Assembly: GCA_032433765.1 (NCBI GenBank)
Contig: JAVIAB010000024.1
Location: forward strand, 13,879,626-13,943,625
Direction: 5' to 3'
Length of the DNA: 64,000 nt
Source of the DNA: Megaustenia siamemsis
Taxonomy: Eukaryota; Mollusca; Gastropoda; Stylommatophora; Ariophantidae
The position numbers and the translations under genes are program-made. This document shows, piece by piece, positions 31,316 to 41,709 of the stretch (position 1 is the first letter of the stretch; each line of letters starts with the position of its first letter). The notes below the pieces were generated by a model. That model searched no databases. It saw only the letters and a list, made by a program, of their open reading frames with translations, and was not told the origin of the DNA.

Positions 31316-31867
31316 CCTTCTCCTACCTTTCAGCTCCCTGTGGAGCATTGGTCTTCAACAAACACTTTCAGCTCCCTGTGGAGCATAGATCTTCAACAAA
31401 CACTTTCAGCTCCCTGAGGAGCATAGGTCTTCAACAAACAATTTCAGCTCCCTGTGGATCACAGGTCTTCAACAAACACTTTCCAAGTCGTTCTGTTTTT
31501 TTCGCCATTGTTTAAGATCATTGCATGTCTTCCCCATCATTTCATCTCTGCTTCTGTCTCTGTCTTCTCCAAGAATTCTTTGATCTTCCTCTTTGTCTTT
31601 TCTCCTGGGGATTCCAAAAAGGGCCTGTTGTGTAATACTCTCAGTTGGCTTCGGCAGTGTGTGTCTTATCCAGCGCTATCGTCTTCACTGTATCTCTTTA
31701 TCCACTTGTATTTGACTGGTACATTTCCATAATTCTATGTTAATGATTTTGTCCTGCCATTTCCATCCTTTTTTTCTACGTAAGCATCCATTAATCAAAG
31801 TCGGTATCTTCATGATTGTCATTTTTCTTGTTCTCCATGTTTCACAGCCATATAATAGGACTGACTT
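31316..31867 (-). mobile_element. Non-LTR retrotransposon 3' end (family E), part 1
   Basis: On the minus strand it carries LLYGCETWRT, L-R-R-K-K-G-W-K-W, K-(Y/Q)-I-Q-V-D-K-E-I, I-P-R-R-K-D-K-E-E and M-M-G-K-T-C-N-D-L blocks across several frameshifts, matching 11835-12180. Its upstream part continues at 32908 beyond a nested 1,040-bp insertion: aligning the two sides across the TSD restores a smooth N-S-N-V-K-S-V-L-L-Y-G-C reading. Its 3' end holds four 38-bp tandem units. Confidence 0.8.
31328..31482. repeat. 38-bp tandem repeat inside LINE family E, 4 units
   Basis: CAGCTCCCTG recurs at 31331, 31369, 31407 and 31445, with GTCTTCAACAAACA in each unit. The other family E copy (around 12130-12170) has this segment once, so the expansion happened within this copy. 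Confidence 0.9.
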
Positions 31868-32907
31868 CTCTCTCTCTCTCTCTCAGGACTCAATCAGAGT
31901 AGGACTCCTGACTCTCGCACGAAGACAGCTGACTGTTTAAGCCTGTTAGATCCACTCCGATTGAATACCTGTTAAAACGTTGCACTGTGTTCTGCGCCAG
32001 TGGCCCAGTGCATCCGATTTCAGTCAGCATTTTGTTCCGGTTTGCTTTCCTTAGTCTTTGATTGTCCCCAACCTTCCTGCAAGGCAGCAGATGATCTTTT
32101 CTGTAGGGGGATTCTGCCCTTAGATGGTCGGCCCTCCCAGGTTTACGAGCACCATCTGCCCGAGTCACTAGAGGTGACTAACACAGACATGTGACTTGTA
32201 ATATGAGGAAATTGGAACTAGGAACACTTTTCATGCACAGCCTCCAACTGTTCCCGCCACCTATCCCCATATACCGGTAAGTCATGTCCTCTTGAAAATG
32301 ATGATCGTCGTAGCAATTGTTGATGTTAGGCCATCGTTGACTCAATTCCGAACATATAGACACACAGTCAGATGACAAATTTTCCCCGTCGCTCATCAAA
32401 CAGCAGACCGTAAGATTTGCGCACGGCTGGTTTAGGGAACCATTACAATGACGAAGCACACAACAATGTCGCCGAACAAATAATCTCGATCCCTTTAGAT
32501 TTCTGTCTGATAACACAAGTGTAAGCAGCCTACGACGAATAAAATACGAAGCAAATTCACCAAAGATAGAAATCTCCGGCTTACGAAGTAGTTTACATTA
32601 ATGTGTAACATGGAAATAACTTGCGTCAAAGAATTCAAGTAACGGTCATGAACAGCACCAATGTGACGTAAAGCGCAGATCAAGTGTAGACGGTGGAAGG
32701 TCTCACTAACAACACTTGATTCGTCAAAAACGGACTGTTATCGGCCTACGACCTCGCTTTAGCGACACAGATGTATCAAGCATATCATCATTTTGACTTT
32801 AACTCAGAAAAGTTCTTTTCTTCCGAAGATCGGAAATTAATCAGACCCTGTGTGCATTATCTGCAGCGATCGAGAGGACGTGGACTAGATCCGCCATCTT
32901 GGAGACC
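31868..32907 (-). mobile_element. 1,040-bp nested insertion of unknown class with 11-bp TSD
   Basis: AGGACTGACTT occurs at 31857-31867 and 32908-32918, at the break of family E. In minus sense the insert starts GGTCTCCAAGATGGCGGATC and ends in a (GA)n tail (31868-31884), so it has a strand-specific simple-repeat tail like a retrotransposed sequence. The AAGATGGCGG start would be a good translation start context but the frame stops after 18 codons. A frame at 32178-32516 on the same strand encodes 112 residues with no recognised family. Region 32200-32290 is shared with 15329-15425. Confidence 0.7.
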
Positions 32908-32944
32908 AGGACTGACTTAACATTGGAGTTAAACAAATTTTTAT
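32908..32944 (-). mobile_element. Non-LTR retrotransposon (family E), part 2
   Basis: Minus-strand sequence reading to TTTAACTCCAATGTTAAGTC encodes N-S-N-V-K-S, which continues into LLYGCETW on the other side of the nested insertion. The TSD copy at 32908-32918 belongs to both. Confidence 0.65.
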
Positions 32945-33070
32945 TTTTGTTTTCTTTGTTTGTTTCCCTTGCTGGCTAGTAAATTTCAGTCAAAAAACCT
33001 GATTGTTTCCCTTGCTCCACTAGTAAACTTCATCTAAGAAAGTCCTGATTATGTCCCTTGCGGGGCTAGC
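32945..33070. repeat. 45-bp minisatellite, right part, about 3 units
   Basis: CCCTTGCTGGCTAGTAAATT, CCCTTGCTCCACTAGTAAAC and CCCTTGCGGGGCTAGC mark units of the array at 30715-31315. The two parts were separated by insertion of family E. Confidence 0.85.
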
Positions 33071-33514
33071 AGTATAGCAAAAGTTGATCGCTAAAGTAGA
33101 AGAAATTCTAAAGCGCAAACTCACATAACATTTGAGCAGCTTTCTGGAAGTTTCCAAATGAAATCAACACTTCACGTAACTTGATTTTTAGGATGAACTT
33201 GACACCTGGCTTCCAAAGTGATTGGAAATAATTTGATTCTACGCCCTGGGGTGTATCACGTGACTGTGATTAGACCAAGGAAAGATGCTGATACAAATTT
33301 AGTCACTGCAGCGTTGTGAGGTCATGATTGATTGAATGGTTATAAATAGACAAAAGAGGCGAAATATGTAAAAGTATAAAGAAAGAATTAATGGTAAAAA
33401 ATGTATGAAAAGGAGAAGAAGAAGAAATGAAGAACGACAGAGAGAAAAAGTTAACCTGAACAAACAAACAAAAAAATTGTAAAAAAAAAAAAAAAAGAAA
33501 TTATAAAAGAAAAA
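33071..33514. other. Unassigned sequence
   Basis: No recognised exon, RNA or repeat; A-rich toward the right end. Confidence 0.45.
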
Positions 33515-34030
33515 AAAGTACTGCACTACTAGCAGAAAATCCTAAAGACCTACAACAATTACTTAATGAAATAAACACGACAAGCAAAACAATATGGACT
33601 AGATATGAATATCAAAAAGACTAAAACTATGATCATAAACAAACGAAATACTCAAAACCCACAAGTGTATATCAAAATTGAAGTAATAGACCTGGAAACA
33701 GCTCAGAACAGTTGATGAAAGAAAAGAAAACAAACGACGAAGTCATAAAACAACTAAAAATAAAAAGAGAACTACTAAACACAATTTAAACAAGACAAAT
33801 GCGATTTTTGGGCCATGTTAAAAGACACAACAGCCTACTAAAAGTAATCCTGGAGTGGAAAATACAAGGCAAAAGAGGCAGAGGTAGACCAAGACTAACA
33901 TGGACGAGTAGCATCAAAAGATGGACAAATCAGCCTATGACAACCTGCACCATTAAAGCAAGAGACAGAGCAGAATGGCGCTCCATGGTAGCCAACCTTC
34001 GTTTCGGAGACGGCACTCGATGATGATAAT
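33515..34030 (+). mobile_element. RTE-like LINE fragment (family B)
   Basis: Begins with L-L-A-E-N-P-K-D-L-Q (just after a lost YADD), then N-I-K-K-T-K-T-M-I-I-N, then after a deletion K-R-E-L-L-N-T-I, MRFLGHVKRHNSLLKVI, GKRGRGRPRLTWTSSIKRW and AEWRSMVANLR before a stop and a GATGATGATAATG tail. Frameshifts near 33600 and 33720 and a stop near 33790. Related to 1955-2546. Confidence 0.8.
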
Positions 34031-35164
34031 GAAAAGAAAAAAGAAATGATTCAGTGATAGAAATATAGAAAGAAGAAGAAGAAGTAGATGTTAGACAGAT
34101 GGAAAGAATCTAAGAAATAAGAAAGAGAGAAACAGTAGATGCTAGACAGATAGACAGAGAGGAAGAAAGAAAGAAAATAAACGACAGAAAGCAAAAAACG
34201 TGATAGAATGAAAGAGAGAAACGGTATATACTAGACAGATAGAAAGAAAAAAAAAGAAATTAAATGAAAAAGGAACAAAAAGATAGAATTGGTAAAGTAA
34301 GAAGGAAGGAAGGAAGAAAGAACAAAGTGAAAGGAAGTAAACAAGTGTTAGAAAGTAGGACAAGAAAGAGTGAAGAGAGGTTGAAATAATAATAAAGAAA
34401 TAATGGAGGAAGGGGGAGAAAACGGAGGAAGCAGTGATTGAAGTAGAAAAAGAAGAAGGAAGAAAACAAAGAAGTAAGGGAGGAAGCAGAAAAGTAAGGA
34501 AAGAAACAAAGAAGTAAGGAAGGAAACAAAGAAGTAAGAATGAAAACTAAAATAATGAGGTACGCAGGACACAAATCACATTAGGCAGGGAGGATCGAAA
34601 TGAAAGAAGCGGACAACAGAAGAAAAACGAAAATTGAAAGAAAAGGAGGAGGAATTGATGCAGAAATTATGAATGGAAGAAAGAAAATATTATTGGAAGA
34701 AAAGGATACATTAGGTAGAGATGGAAGGAATGAGAGAATGGAAGAATCATGGAGTTAGAATATTGAATAAAGATAACAACGAAATGAGATAAATTGGAGG
34801 AAAGATGGTAGAAAATAAATGGAACTAATCAATTTATTGGAAAATGCAAGTAATAAAAGAATTGAATGATAGAACAATATGAGACAGCGACTGAAACAAA
34901 TTAAAGCACAACAAGATAACAACTAAACGACTATCCCGATGTTATTATTAAATGTAGAACTCGGAGAAAGAAGAACACATAAACGTACATCTGTAAACGT
35001 ACACAAACACGTACAAACACACTTACATAAACATACATCACATACACATACACACAACTCAAGTAGCAAACACACACTACACAGATACACGAGAGGCATA
35101 CACACATAGGCATACTGCTGGCATACACACAGACACATATTAAAGAGAACAAAATTAATTAACG
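34031..35164. other. Purine-rich, then CA-rich low-complexity sequence
   Basis: 34031-34900 is an irregular AAGAAAG/GGAAGGAA-rich stretch without a fixed period. 34970-35140 is rich in ACACATACA-type sequence. Translations give compositionally biased frames that I do not regard as genes. Confidence 0.6.
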
Positions 35165-36290
35165 TCCTTTTTATTCTTCCTTCTTTCCTCACTTGCCTCT
35201 CAGCGTCGAGGGGAGATATAATTTGCGGATTTTTGCTGATCTGTAGGCTTCTACTGCTGTTTTTCTTCTTTGTTTCCTATTGTTTCCAAATATGCTATCA
35301 CTTTCGTGGTCGGCCGTTGAGTCTGGTGTTATTAAAACGTTTATTACTGGCTCCTTGTGTTGCGTTTTCGTTATTCTGTCTTATCTTCTACTTTTCTCTT
35401 TCTCACTGGTACCGAAAAGGTGTCGTGTGGTTTATATCATTTGTCGTTCTTGAGCTGCTCGAACTGTCTGAATTAGTGATTTTCCTTTGTTGTTACATGT
35501 CTCTGTCACTGCATCTATCCATCTTCTTCTTTTCTCTTTTCACTGATACCTAAAAGGTGTCGTGGTTTATATCATTTGTCGTTCTTGAGCTGCTCGAACT
35601 GTCTAAATTAGTGATTTTCCTTTGTTGTTACATGTCTCTGTTACAGCATCTATCCATCTTCTTCTTTTCTCTTTTCACTGATACCTAAAAGGTGTCGTGG
35701 TTTATATCATTTGTCGTTCTTGAGCTGCTCGAACTGTCTAAATTAGTGATTTTCCTTTGTTGTTACATGTCTCTGTCACTGCATCTATCCATCTTCTTCT
35801 GGGTCTTCCTCTTGGTCTTTTCCTATGCATTCTCGAGAAGAACGCCCTTGATGGTTAATGGTAAGGATTCATTCTGACCAGGTGGCCAAACCATTTAAGT
35901 TGTTCTATATATTCTTGACAGGGTTTTGTTCCTACCATTTTTCCTATGGTTTCATTTGGTATTCTATCTCTTCTTGTGTTGTTTGTTACTTTTCTCAAGC
36001 AACGCAACTCACATGTATTGATCTTTCTTAAATGTGATTTAGAAAGGGTCCATGTTTGACTTTCATAGCGCAAAATTGGTATGAAAATGCTATTTATAAT
36101 TTGTTGTTTAGCTGGCATAGAAATGTTTGGATGTCTTAACAATGGTGAAAGCTGGTATGTAACAGCATTTGCTTTTTGTATTCTCATGAAAATTTCTAAT
36201 TTCGAAATCACACACAAGAACACTGTGAATTTCTTTTTTTTACTACGAGCAATGACATTCATTTATAATTTTAATTTGACTCCCATCGCA
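35165..36290 (-). mobile_element. RTE-like LINE 3' region (family D) with internal triplication
   Basis: Frame 35855-36262 encodes 135 residues on the minus strand: I-F-M-R-I-Q-K-A-N, R-Y-E-S-Q-T-W-T-L-S, C-E-L-R-C-L-R-K-V, RRDRIPNETI and QLKWFGHLVRM, the usual palm-to-C-terminus order. The rest, to the terminal TCGACGCTGAG-like block at 35200-35215, is frameshifted. A ~136-bp segment is present three times at about 35395-35805. Confidence 0.8.
35395..35805. repeat. ~136-bp tandem repeat, 3 units, inside LINE family D
   Basis: CACTGATACC or its variant CACTGGTACC occurs at 35404, 35541 and 35676. Units contain CGTTCTTGAGCTGCTCGAAC and TTTTCCTTTGTTGTTACATG. Units 2 and 3 are almost identical; unit 1 is a little diverged. 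Confidence 0.9.
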
Positions 36291-36328
36291 AATTGTATCA
36301 TGTTGCCAGCACAGTCACGCACCGGAAG

Positions 36329-36329
<1 letters not shown>

Positions 36330-36361
<32 letters not shown>

Positions 36362-36366
36362 GTCTC
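36330..36366. repeat. (CT)n microsatellite
   Basis: About 18 CT dinucleotides with two G interruptions. Confidence 0.93.
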
Positions 36367-36589
36367 AGTCTTATCACGTGACTAAATCATTTTATGTTTT
36401 TTTTTAATATGTATTCTATGACGGGAATTATTCCCAGCTTTTTTTCCCCCTCAGTTCTTGATTTCAGATAATATCTCTCAATATGTTAGAAGTCCTGAAA
36501 TGTTTCCATACTGAAGATCGCGATGGAAGATGCATAATACAACATATACATTTTGAAATAACTGAAAGTAAGGAAGGACTTAACAAATC
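36367..36589. other. Unassigned AT-rich sequence
   Basis: Nothing recognised. Confidence 0.4.
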
Positions 36590-36812
36590 CAAGAAAGATA
36601 AAGAAGTATTTTTGGGGCAGGTAAAGACACAATAAATTATCGAGTAATCTTGGATGGCAAACTAGGAGGCAAACGAGGCAGAGGAAGGTAAAAGTGGACT
36701 GATGTAATAGGCATAAGAAACTGTGACAGATTGTGTAACCAGGGCATGAGACACAGCGATTTGGCGCTTCATAGGAGCCAATATTCGTTACGGAGAAGGC
36801 ACATGATGATAC
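36590..36812 (+). mobile_element. LINE 3' end fragment (family B-like)
   Basis: W-G-R-(stop)-R-H-N-K-L, G-K-L-G-G-K-R-G-R-G and a R-H-S-D-L-A-L-H-R-S-Q-Y-S-L-R-R-R-H-M-M block parallel the end of family B, with stops. It ends CACATGATGATA. Confidence 0.65.
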
Positions 36813-37217
36813 CCCTGAGCACGGTTCAAACGATACGTTTTAGAAGCTAAATATGTGGGCCAATATAAATAAAGGGTTTTAATGGTGGTCAAAGATAGTT
36901 ACCCAGGATCCTAACTGGGCAGTTCGATACGCCCAGGGTGACCTCATTAGGGGATAATAATTGTGAGACATAGGACCCGATAACACCTAATTTACAGTCG
37001 GATGACACCGGCTCCACTCAACGGACAGCGCTAGGTGGCAATTTAAGACGAAGACAAATGTGGTTTACAAGGTCATCTTATTCTAACCATGTGAATTTGG
37101 GGGTCAAATAAGACCCGAGTGATGGGAATTAGATAAAGAACTGAAAAAGAATGAATATATATTTTGTTTTTAAGATTCTTTGAAGAGCTTTCTGAGGTTG
37201 TAAAATTATTAGTCTCC
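36813..37217. other. Unassigned sequence
   Basis: GC-moderate, with no recognised frame, RNA gene or second copy. Confidence 0.45.
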
Positions 37218-37230
37218 ACCGATCTTGGGA

Positions 37231-37655
37231 AGGGAGCCGCGATAGCTCAGTGGTTAGTGAACTGGATTACAAAGTACAAGAGGTAGGGTTCGCTCCCAAT
37301 CGACGGCTTCCGGGTTCACCCAGCCTTTAAATAGTACCAGATTTTTGCCTGTGAAAGTAAAGCGGCACGGGCGTAATACCAACCACATTACCCCAAAAAA
37401 TGTTGTGCCGAAGGTCTGTAAAATTTATGGTCACTAACACAATAATCCCTATACGCCACTTGGCGTGACGGGTAACTAACACCATATTCCCTTACGCCAC
37501 TTGGCGTGACAGGTCACTAACACCATATTCCCTTACGCAACTTGGCCTGACGGGTCACTAACACCATATTCCCTTACGCCACTAGGCGTGACGGGTCACT
37601 AACACCATATTCCCTATACGCCACTTGGCGTGACCGAGGCTCTTTACTTTTTACT
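37231..37655 (+). mobile_element. tRNA-derived SINE, main family, copy 3, with expanded tail
   Basis: Head GGGAGCCGCGATAGCTCAGT (A box) and GGTTCGCTCCC (B box with one change), then the GGGTTCACCCAGCC body. The terminal segment (CACTAACACCATATTCCCTT ... CCACTTGGCGTGACG) is present five times at 41-bp spacing instead of once. ACCGATCTTGGGA at 37218-37230 and 37656-37668 is a perfect 13-bp TSD. Confidence 0.92.
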
Positions 37656-37668
37656 ACCGATCTTGGGA

Positions 37669-37920
37669 TGAGAGTTCAATTTACAAATATACGGAATTTC
37701 TCCTGAAGAGCACTGCCGTACCAGTTTGTCCTTTTGGAAGCGACCTGGCGTAATGCTAACCACCAATATATGTACGATTGGTGATGGTTAAATATCACTA
37801 ATACCCCAACATAGACACTTAGACACGAGAAATACTCTGATCTATTTATTGTAAAGCGTGCGTGTTTATCAGCTATAAGCATTCAGTTATATTTTTATTC
37901 TAGTTGGTTTCTGCTCTTCT
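37669..37920. other. Unassigned spacer
   Basis: Nothing recognised. Confidence 0.4.
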
Positions 37921-38022
37921 AATCATCATCATCATCATCAAGTACCGTGTCTGCTGCCGTAGATGAACATTGCTCTCCACAACTTTCTATTAAGACAATT
38001 ATTTATCATTTATGTTTAATGT
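37921..38022 (-). mobile_element. RTE LINE 3' terminus fragment (family C)
   Basis: ATCATCATCATCATCAAGTA is the tail complement; CTCCACAACTTTCTATTAAG and ATTTATCATTTATG match the last ~100 bases of family C in reverse. Confidence 0.75.
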
Positions 38023-38029
38023 AAACGAT

Positions 38030-38784
38030 ACATGTAAAGTACTTGACTAATAAAAAACAGTGGATCGCAGTTAGTTGACTAATGTAAAAGTGGGTCGCAA
38101 GTTACTTGACTAATATAAAGTGGATCGCAAGTTATTTGATTATTGTAAAGATAGTCGTAAAGTACTTTAATATAAACGTGGATAGTAGGTTACTTGACTA
38201 ATGTAAAAGTGGGTCGCAAACTACTTGACTAATATAAGGTGGATCGCAAGTTATTTGATTATTGTAAAGATAGTCGTAAAGTACTTTAATATAAAAGTTG
38301 ATAGTAGGTTACTTGTTTAATGTAAAGGTGGGTCGCAAACTATTTGACTAATATAACAGTGGGTCGCAAGTTACTTGACTAATATAACAGTGGGTCGCAA
38401 GTTACTTGACTAATATAACAGTGGGTCGCAAGTTACTTGACTAATATAACAGTGGGTCGCAAGTTACTTGACTAATATAACAGTGGGTCGCAAGTTACTT
38501 GACTAATATAACAGTGGGTCGCAAGTTACTTGACTAATATAACAGTGGGTCGCAAGTTACTTGACTAATATAGCAGTGGGTCGCAAGTTACTTGACTAAT
38601 ATAACAGTGGGTTGCAAGTTACTTGACTAATATAACAGTGGGTCGCAAGTTACTTGACTAATATAACAGTGGGTCGCAAGTTACTTGACTAATATAACAG
38701 TGGGTCGCAAGTTACTTGACTAATATAACAGTGGGTCGCAAGTTACTTGACTAATATAACAGTGGGTCGCAAGTTACTTGACTA
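38030..38784. repeat. 31-bp minisatellite, left part
   Basis: Units contain GTGGGTCGCAAGTTACTTGA and CTAATATAACA. The left third is diverged, with ~60-bp higher-order pairs around 38090-38330. From 38340 the units are almost identical. It is interrupted at 38784/42837 by a LINE and resumes beyond it. Confidence 0.95.
38773..38784. repeat. Target-site duplication, left copy
   Basis: GTTACTTGACTA here is repeated at 42837-42848, on the other side of the LINE. Array phase supports it: after this 12-mer the next bases of a unit should be ATATAACAG, but they occur only after the second copy. Confidence 0.85.
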
Positions 38785-38812
38785 TCTATCTTTCGTTCGC
38801 CTGAAGCATTGT

Positions 38813-41428
38813 CTATATCTGCAATGTCGTTTCCTGTATAAATGTTACTGTCTTTTGTAATTCTTGCAGTGGCCCATATAGTTTTGTCTGTAGTGTTGTA
38901 TCTATGGGCCAATGGATTTTCCTCAGTCTACTATATTCAGTGCAGTCTTGAAGTATGTGTTCAGCAGTCTGGGGCGCCTGTCCACATGTACAAGTAGTTG
39001 AGGTGCCGATCTTGAATTTTGTATACATGTGACTATGGAGTCGATTGTGTCCTGTTCTGAGACGTATAATGATAACTTGTTCATATCTATTCATATTATA
39101 AAAGGCATCCTGATTTGGGGCTTGTGGTCCTCTGATTGATTTGATTATCTGTTTCTTATGATGGTATGTAACAGGTGTATCTAGTTGTGTGCCTGTTGAA
39201 CCTTCCTTTGCCAACTGATCTGCTTTCTCATTTCCTGGTATTCCACAGTGAGATGGGATCCACTGCAGGGCAACCCTGTGGTGCTTGCAGAGTTCAGTCA
39301 ATAAGGTCTGCAGATGTGGTAATTTTCTGGATTGTAGTGCCTGGAGTACTGATCTTGCATCTGTCAAAAACACTACAGGCTGCGGGCTAAGATTAATGTT
39401 CAGCAGTTTTTCTATTGCTAACTTTATTGCTTGTATTTCTGCATCATAATTGTGACAATATTTCCCTGTTGCTATTTTATTCATATCCCTAGTGTTATTT
39501 GGGTATTCTATATATGCACCTGCTCCCCCATTTTTTACTGCATTCTGTGCTGATCCATCTGTATACACACGAATCCATAGGTCTTGTGGGTATTCTTCAT
39601 CCAGGAAACTGAGAGTTATTGTTTTTCGCTGTAGACTATTCTGTTCCTCTTTATCAACTATTCCTTTCACTTCTGTCCGTATTTGAACTGATAATCCAGA
39701 TTCCTCTGTCCAGGGAGTCTGTTCTGGTATGGGCAGTAGGGGGTTAACAGCTCTTGGCATGTCTGGTGTTTGTCTACTAATACGCTTGGCTTGGTGGATA
39801 AAACTGCTTCTCTTAAGTCGTCCCAATGCAAGATTTTGGAATCGGTCCTTCATTGGATGTCTCGGCATGCAAGCAAATTTTTCTGCCTGTATCAGCACCT
39901 TTGTGTCCCTCCGTTCTCTCAGTGCTGGTATCCTCCACAATTTCTCCATCTCTAATATTGGTGTTGATTTCATTGCTCCTGTGATGACCCTAAGTGCCTG
40001 GTTTTGTACTTTATCCAGTTCTTGAAGTGTGGTGTTTGATGCTGAACACCATGCAGATGATCCATATTCTAAATGTGGGCGTATACTCTGTTGGTAAACT
40101 TTACTGAGTATTTTCCCACTCGCACCCCACGTAGTTCCACACAGCTTTCTTAGAATAGCCAATTTTCTCCTTGCTTTTTGGGTTGCCTTATTTATCTGCT
40201 GTTTCCAAGATAGTTTGTTATCAAATGTAACTCCGAGATACGTAGCCTGTATGTCTTCTTTCACAGGCTCATTGTTTATATAGATGGCTCCTGCTTTTTG
40301 TTTTGGGGAAAGAGTGAAAAGTGTAGTACTGCATTTGTCTGTATTGATGCTGATACACCATCTATTTGTCCATGAATTCAGTGCATTCATAGCTCTTTGT
40401 AACAATTTGGAGGCCACTGTTGCATACTCCTCTGTGCACCACATTACCAAGTCATCTGCATACATTGCCACTTTGATACCATGTGGTAGTTCAGTAACTA
40501 GGTCATTGATGTAGATCAGAAAAAGTGTTGGAGATAGTACCCCTCCCTGTGGAACGCCCTGGCGCAGTAAGACCTTCTTACTCTTAAGACCATCCAGTTG
40601 CACTCTGGCTCTCCTGTTATGCAGGTATGCTTTGACCCATTTGTACATCCTGCCATTTACTCCATAATTTCTCAGTTTCTTCAAAAGCCCTTCCTTCCAT
40701 ACCTTATCAAATGCTTTCTTTAGGTCTATCCATGCTGCTAGTACCAGTTTCTTTTCTTGAAACGCATCCTCAATTTCCTGGGAAAGATAGGTTGCCTGAT
40801 CTTCGGTAGAGTAACACTGTCTAAAGCCTGCTTGTTGTGGGACAAGGAGATTTTCACTTTCCAGGTACCACTGCAGTCTGAGATTGATTATACGTTCCAT
40901 TGTTTTACACAAACAGCTTGTAAGGCTGATTGGTCTATAGCTGGATGTCATTGAACCATCTTTTCCTGGCTTTAGTAATGGTATCATAATTGCTTCTCTC
41001 CATGCCTGTGGCACTTTACCTGTGATCCAGCAAATGTTGTAGATCTGCAGTAGTTTTGCTTTAGCTGCAGTTCCCAAGTTCTTAATCATTTCATTAGACA
41101 CTCCATCACTACCTGGTGACTTTTTCATTTTTAATTTGGATATTGCCAGCTCTAGCTCTCTTTGTGTAATGGGTATTTCCATGACTTCATGTGCAGTCTC
41201 TTCTTGTCTTGCATTTTGTTGTTTTAGACGGGTCTCTTGACGTTTCTCTAGGCTAATTTCAATATTGTTGTCATTTGCAAAGGAGTCTGCAAAGTGATTT
41301 GCTGCATGTTTACCTGTTAGAATGTTTCCATCCTTCTTCAGTGTAATTTTTGTGTTCCCTTCTGTACCCTCATCATTCAGCTGTTTTACAAGCTTCCACA
41401 CTTTTCTTGTGTCTCGTTCTAGATTCAT
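38813..41428 (-). CDS. LINE reverse transcriptase and RNase H, 871-residue uninterrupted frame
   Basis: The enzyme would copy element RNA at the nicked target and then degrade the RNA strand. Order: linker (1-90), KKSPGSDGVSNEMI (102-115), YRPISLTSCLCKTMERII (164-181), QQAGFRQCYSTEDQ (198-211), motif A AAWIDLKKAFDKVW (231-244), GVPQGGVLSPTLF (291-303), catalytic YADD at 323-326, thumb, then RNase H with the D-E-D-D set: D624 (YTDGSAQ), E664 (YDAEIQA), D690 (FLTDARS) and D737 (GNEKADQLA), plus H727 in IPSHCG. A C-x-C-x8-H-x4-C knuckle (813-829) ends it. All key residues are intact. The ATG at 41428 is not a natural start: the same frame is open upstream and continues RT linker sequence, cut off by frameshifts near 41520, 41620 and 41790. 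TAG stop at 38815-38813. Confidence 0.92.
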   Translation of the reverse strand: MNLERDTRKVWKLVKQLNDEGTEGNTKITLKKDGNILTGKHAANHFADSFANDNNIEISLEKRQETRLKQQNARQEETAHEVMEIPITQRELELAISKLKMKKSPGSDGVSNEMIKNLGTAAKAKLLQIYNICWITGKVPQAWREAIMIPLLKPGKDGSMTSSYRPISLTSCLCKTMERIINLRLQWYLESENLLVPQQAGFRQCYSTEDQATYLSQEIEDAFQEKKLVLAAWIDLKKAFDKVWKEGLLKKLRNYGVNGRMYKWVKAYLHNRRARVQLDGLKSKKVLLRQGVPQGGVLSPTLFLIYINDLVTELPHGIKVAMYADDLVMWCTEEYATVASKLLQRAMNALNSWTNRWCISINTDKCSTTLFTLSPKQKAGAIYINNEPVKEDIQATYLGVTFDNKLSWKQQINKATQKARRKLAILRKLCGTTWGASGKILSKVYQQSIRPHLEYGSSAWCSASNTTLQELDKVQNQALRVITGAMKSTPILEMEKLWRIPALRERRDTKVLIQAEKFACMPRHPMKDRFQNLALGRLKRSSFIHQAKRISRQTPDMPRAVNPLLPIPEQTPWTEESGLSVQIRTEVKGIVDKEEQNSLQRKTITLSFLDEEYPQDLWIRVYTDGSAQNAVKNGGAGAYIEYPNNTRDMNKIATGKYCHNYDAEIQAIKLAIEKLLNINLSPQPVVFLTDARSVLQALQSRKLPHLQTLLTELCKHHRVALQWIPSHCGIPGNEKADQLAKEGSTGTQLDTPVTYHHKKQIIKSIRGPQAPNQDAFYNMNRYEQVIIIRLRTGHNRLHSHMYTKFKIGTSTTCTCGQAPQTAEHILQDCTEYSRLRKIHWPIDTTLQTKLYGPLQELQKTVTFIQETTLQI

Positions 41429-41429
41429 G

Positions 41430-41709
41430 TACTCTGTTTTCTCTTTCCAACTTCTCCGTCTGGCTTGTAGTTTAGCCCATTGAAATTTGGCTTTAGCATG
41501 CTGATAGTTATTGTGGTGTTCCTGGCAGGGTTATTTTCTGCTTGTTTTCGAGATGTTTCCATGTCATTGTGCAGTTGCTCTAGTTCACTATTCCAGTATG
41601 GTTTGTAGTGTTTCCGTGCCCTCTGGGTATTGTTTCACTGGCAGCTTGTATTATTAGTCTACTGAATTCATCAACTATTTTGTTGATGTCTCTGTCTGTA
41701 TTTAGATCT
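41430..41709 (-). pseudogene. Frameshifted linker between endonuclease and RT
   Basis: In order on the minus strand, frame pieces carry W-K-M-Y-Q-H-Y-T-S-V-L-T-K-D-L, I-I-Q-A-A-S-E-T-I-P-R-G, then in a second frame R-K-H-Y-K-P-Y-W-N-S-E-L-E-Q-L, then in the RT frame H-A-K-A-K-F-Q-W-A-K-L. Each step requires a change of frame (near 41790, 41620 and 41520), so endonuclease and RT were probably one protein. The W-N-S-E-L-E-Q-L block is usual in LINE polyproteins between these domains. Confidence 0.8.

Noticed and set aside
33299..35192. Small Phe/Leu/Cys-rich frames in purine- and CA-rich DNA
   Set aside because: Compositional by-products of low-complexity sequence without domains or splice context.
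39175..40954. Plus-strand small frames across the LINE
   Set aside because: They are antisense shadows of the 871-codon RT-RNase H frame.
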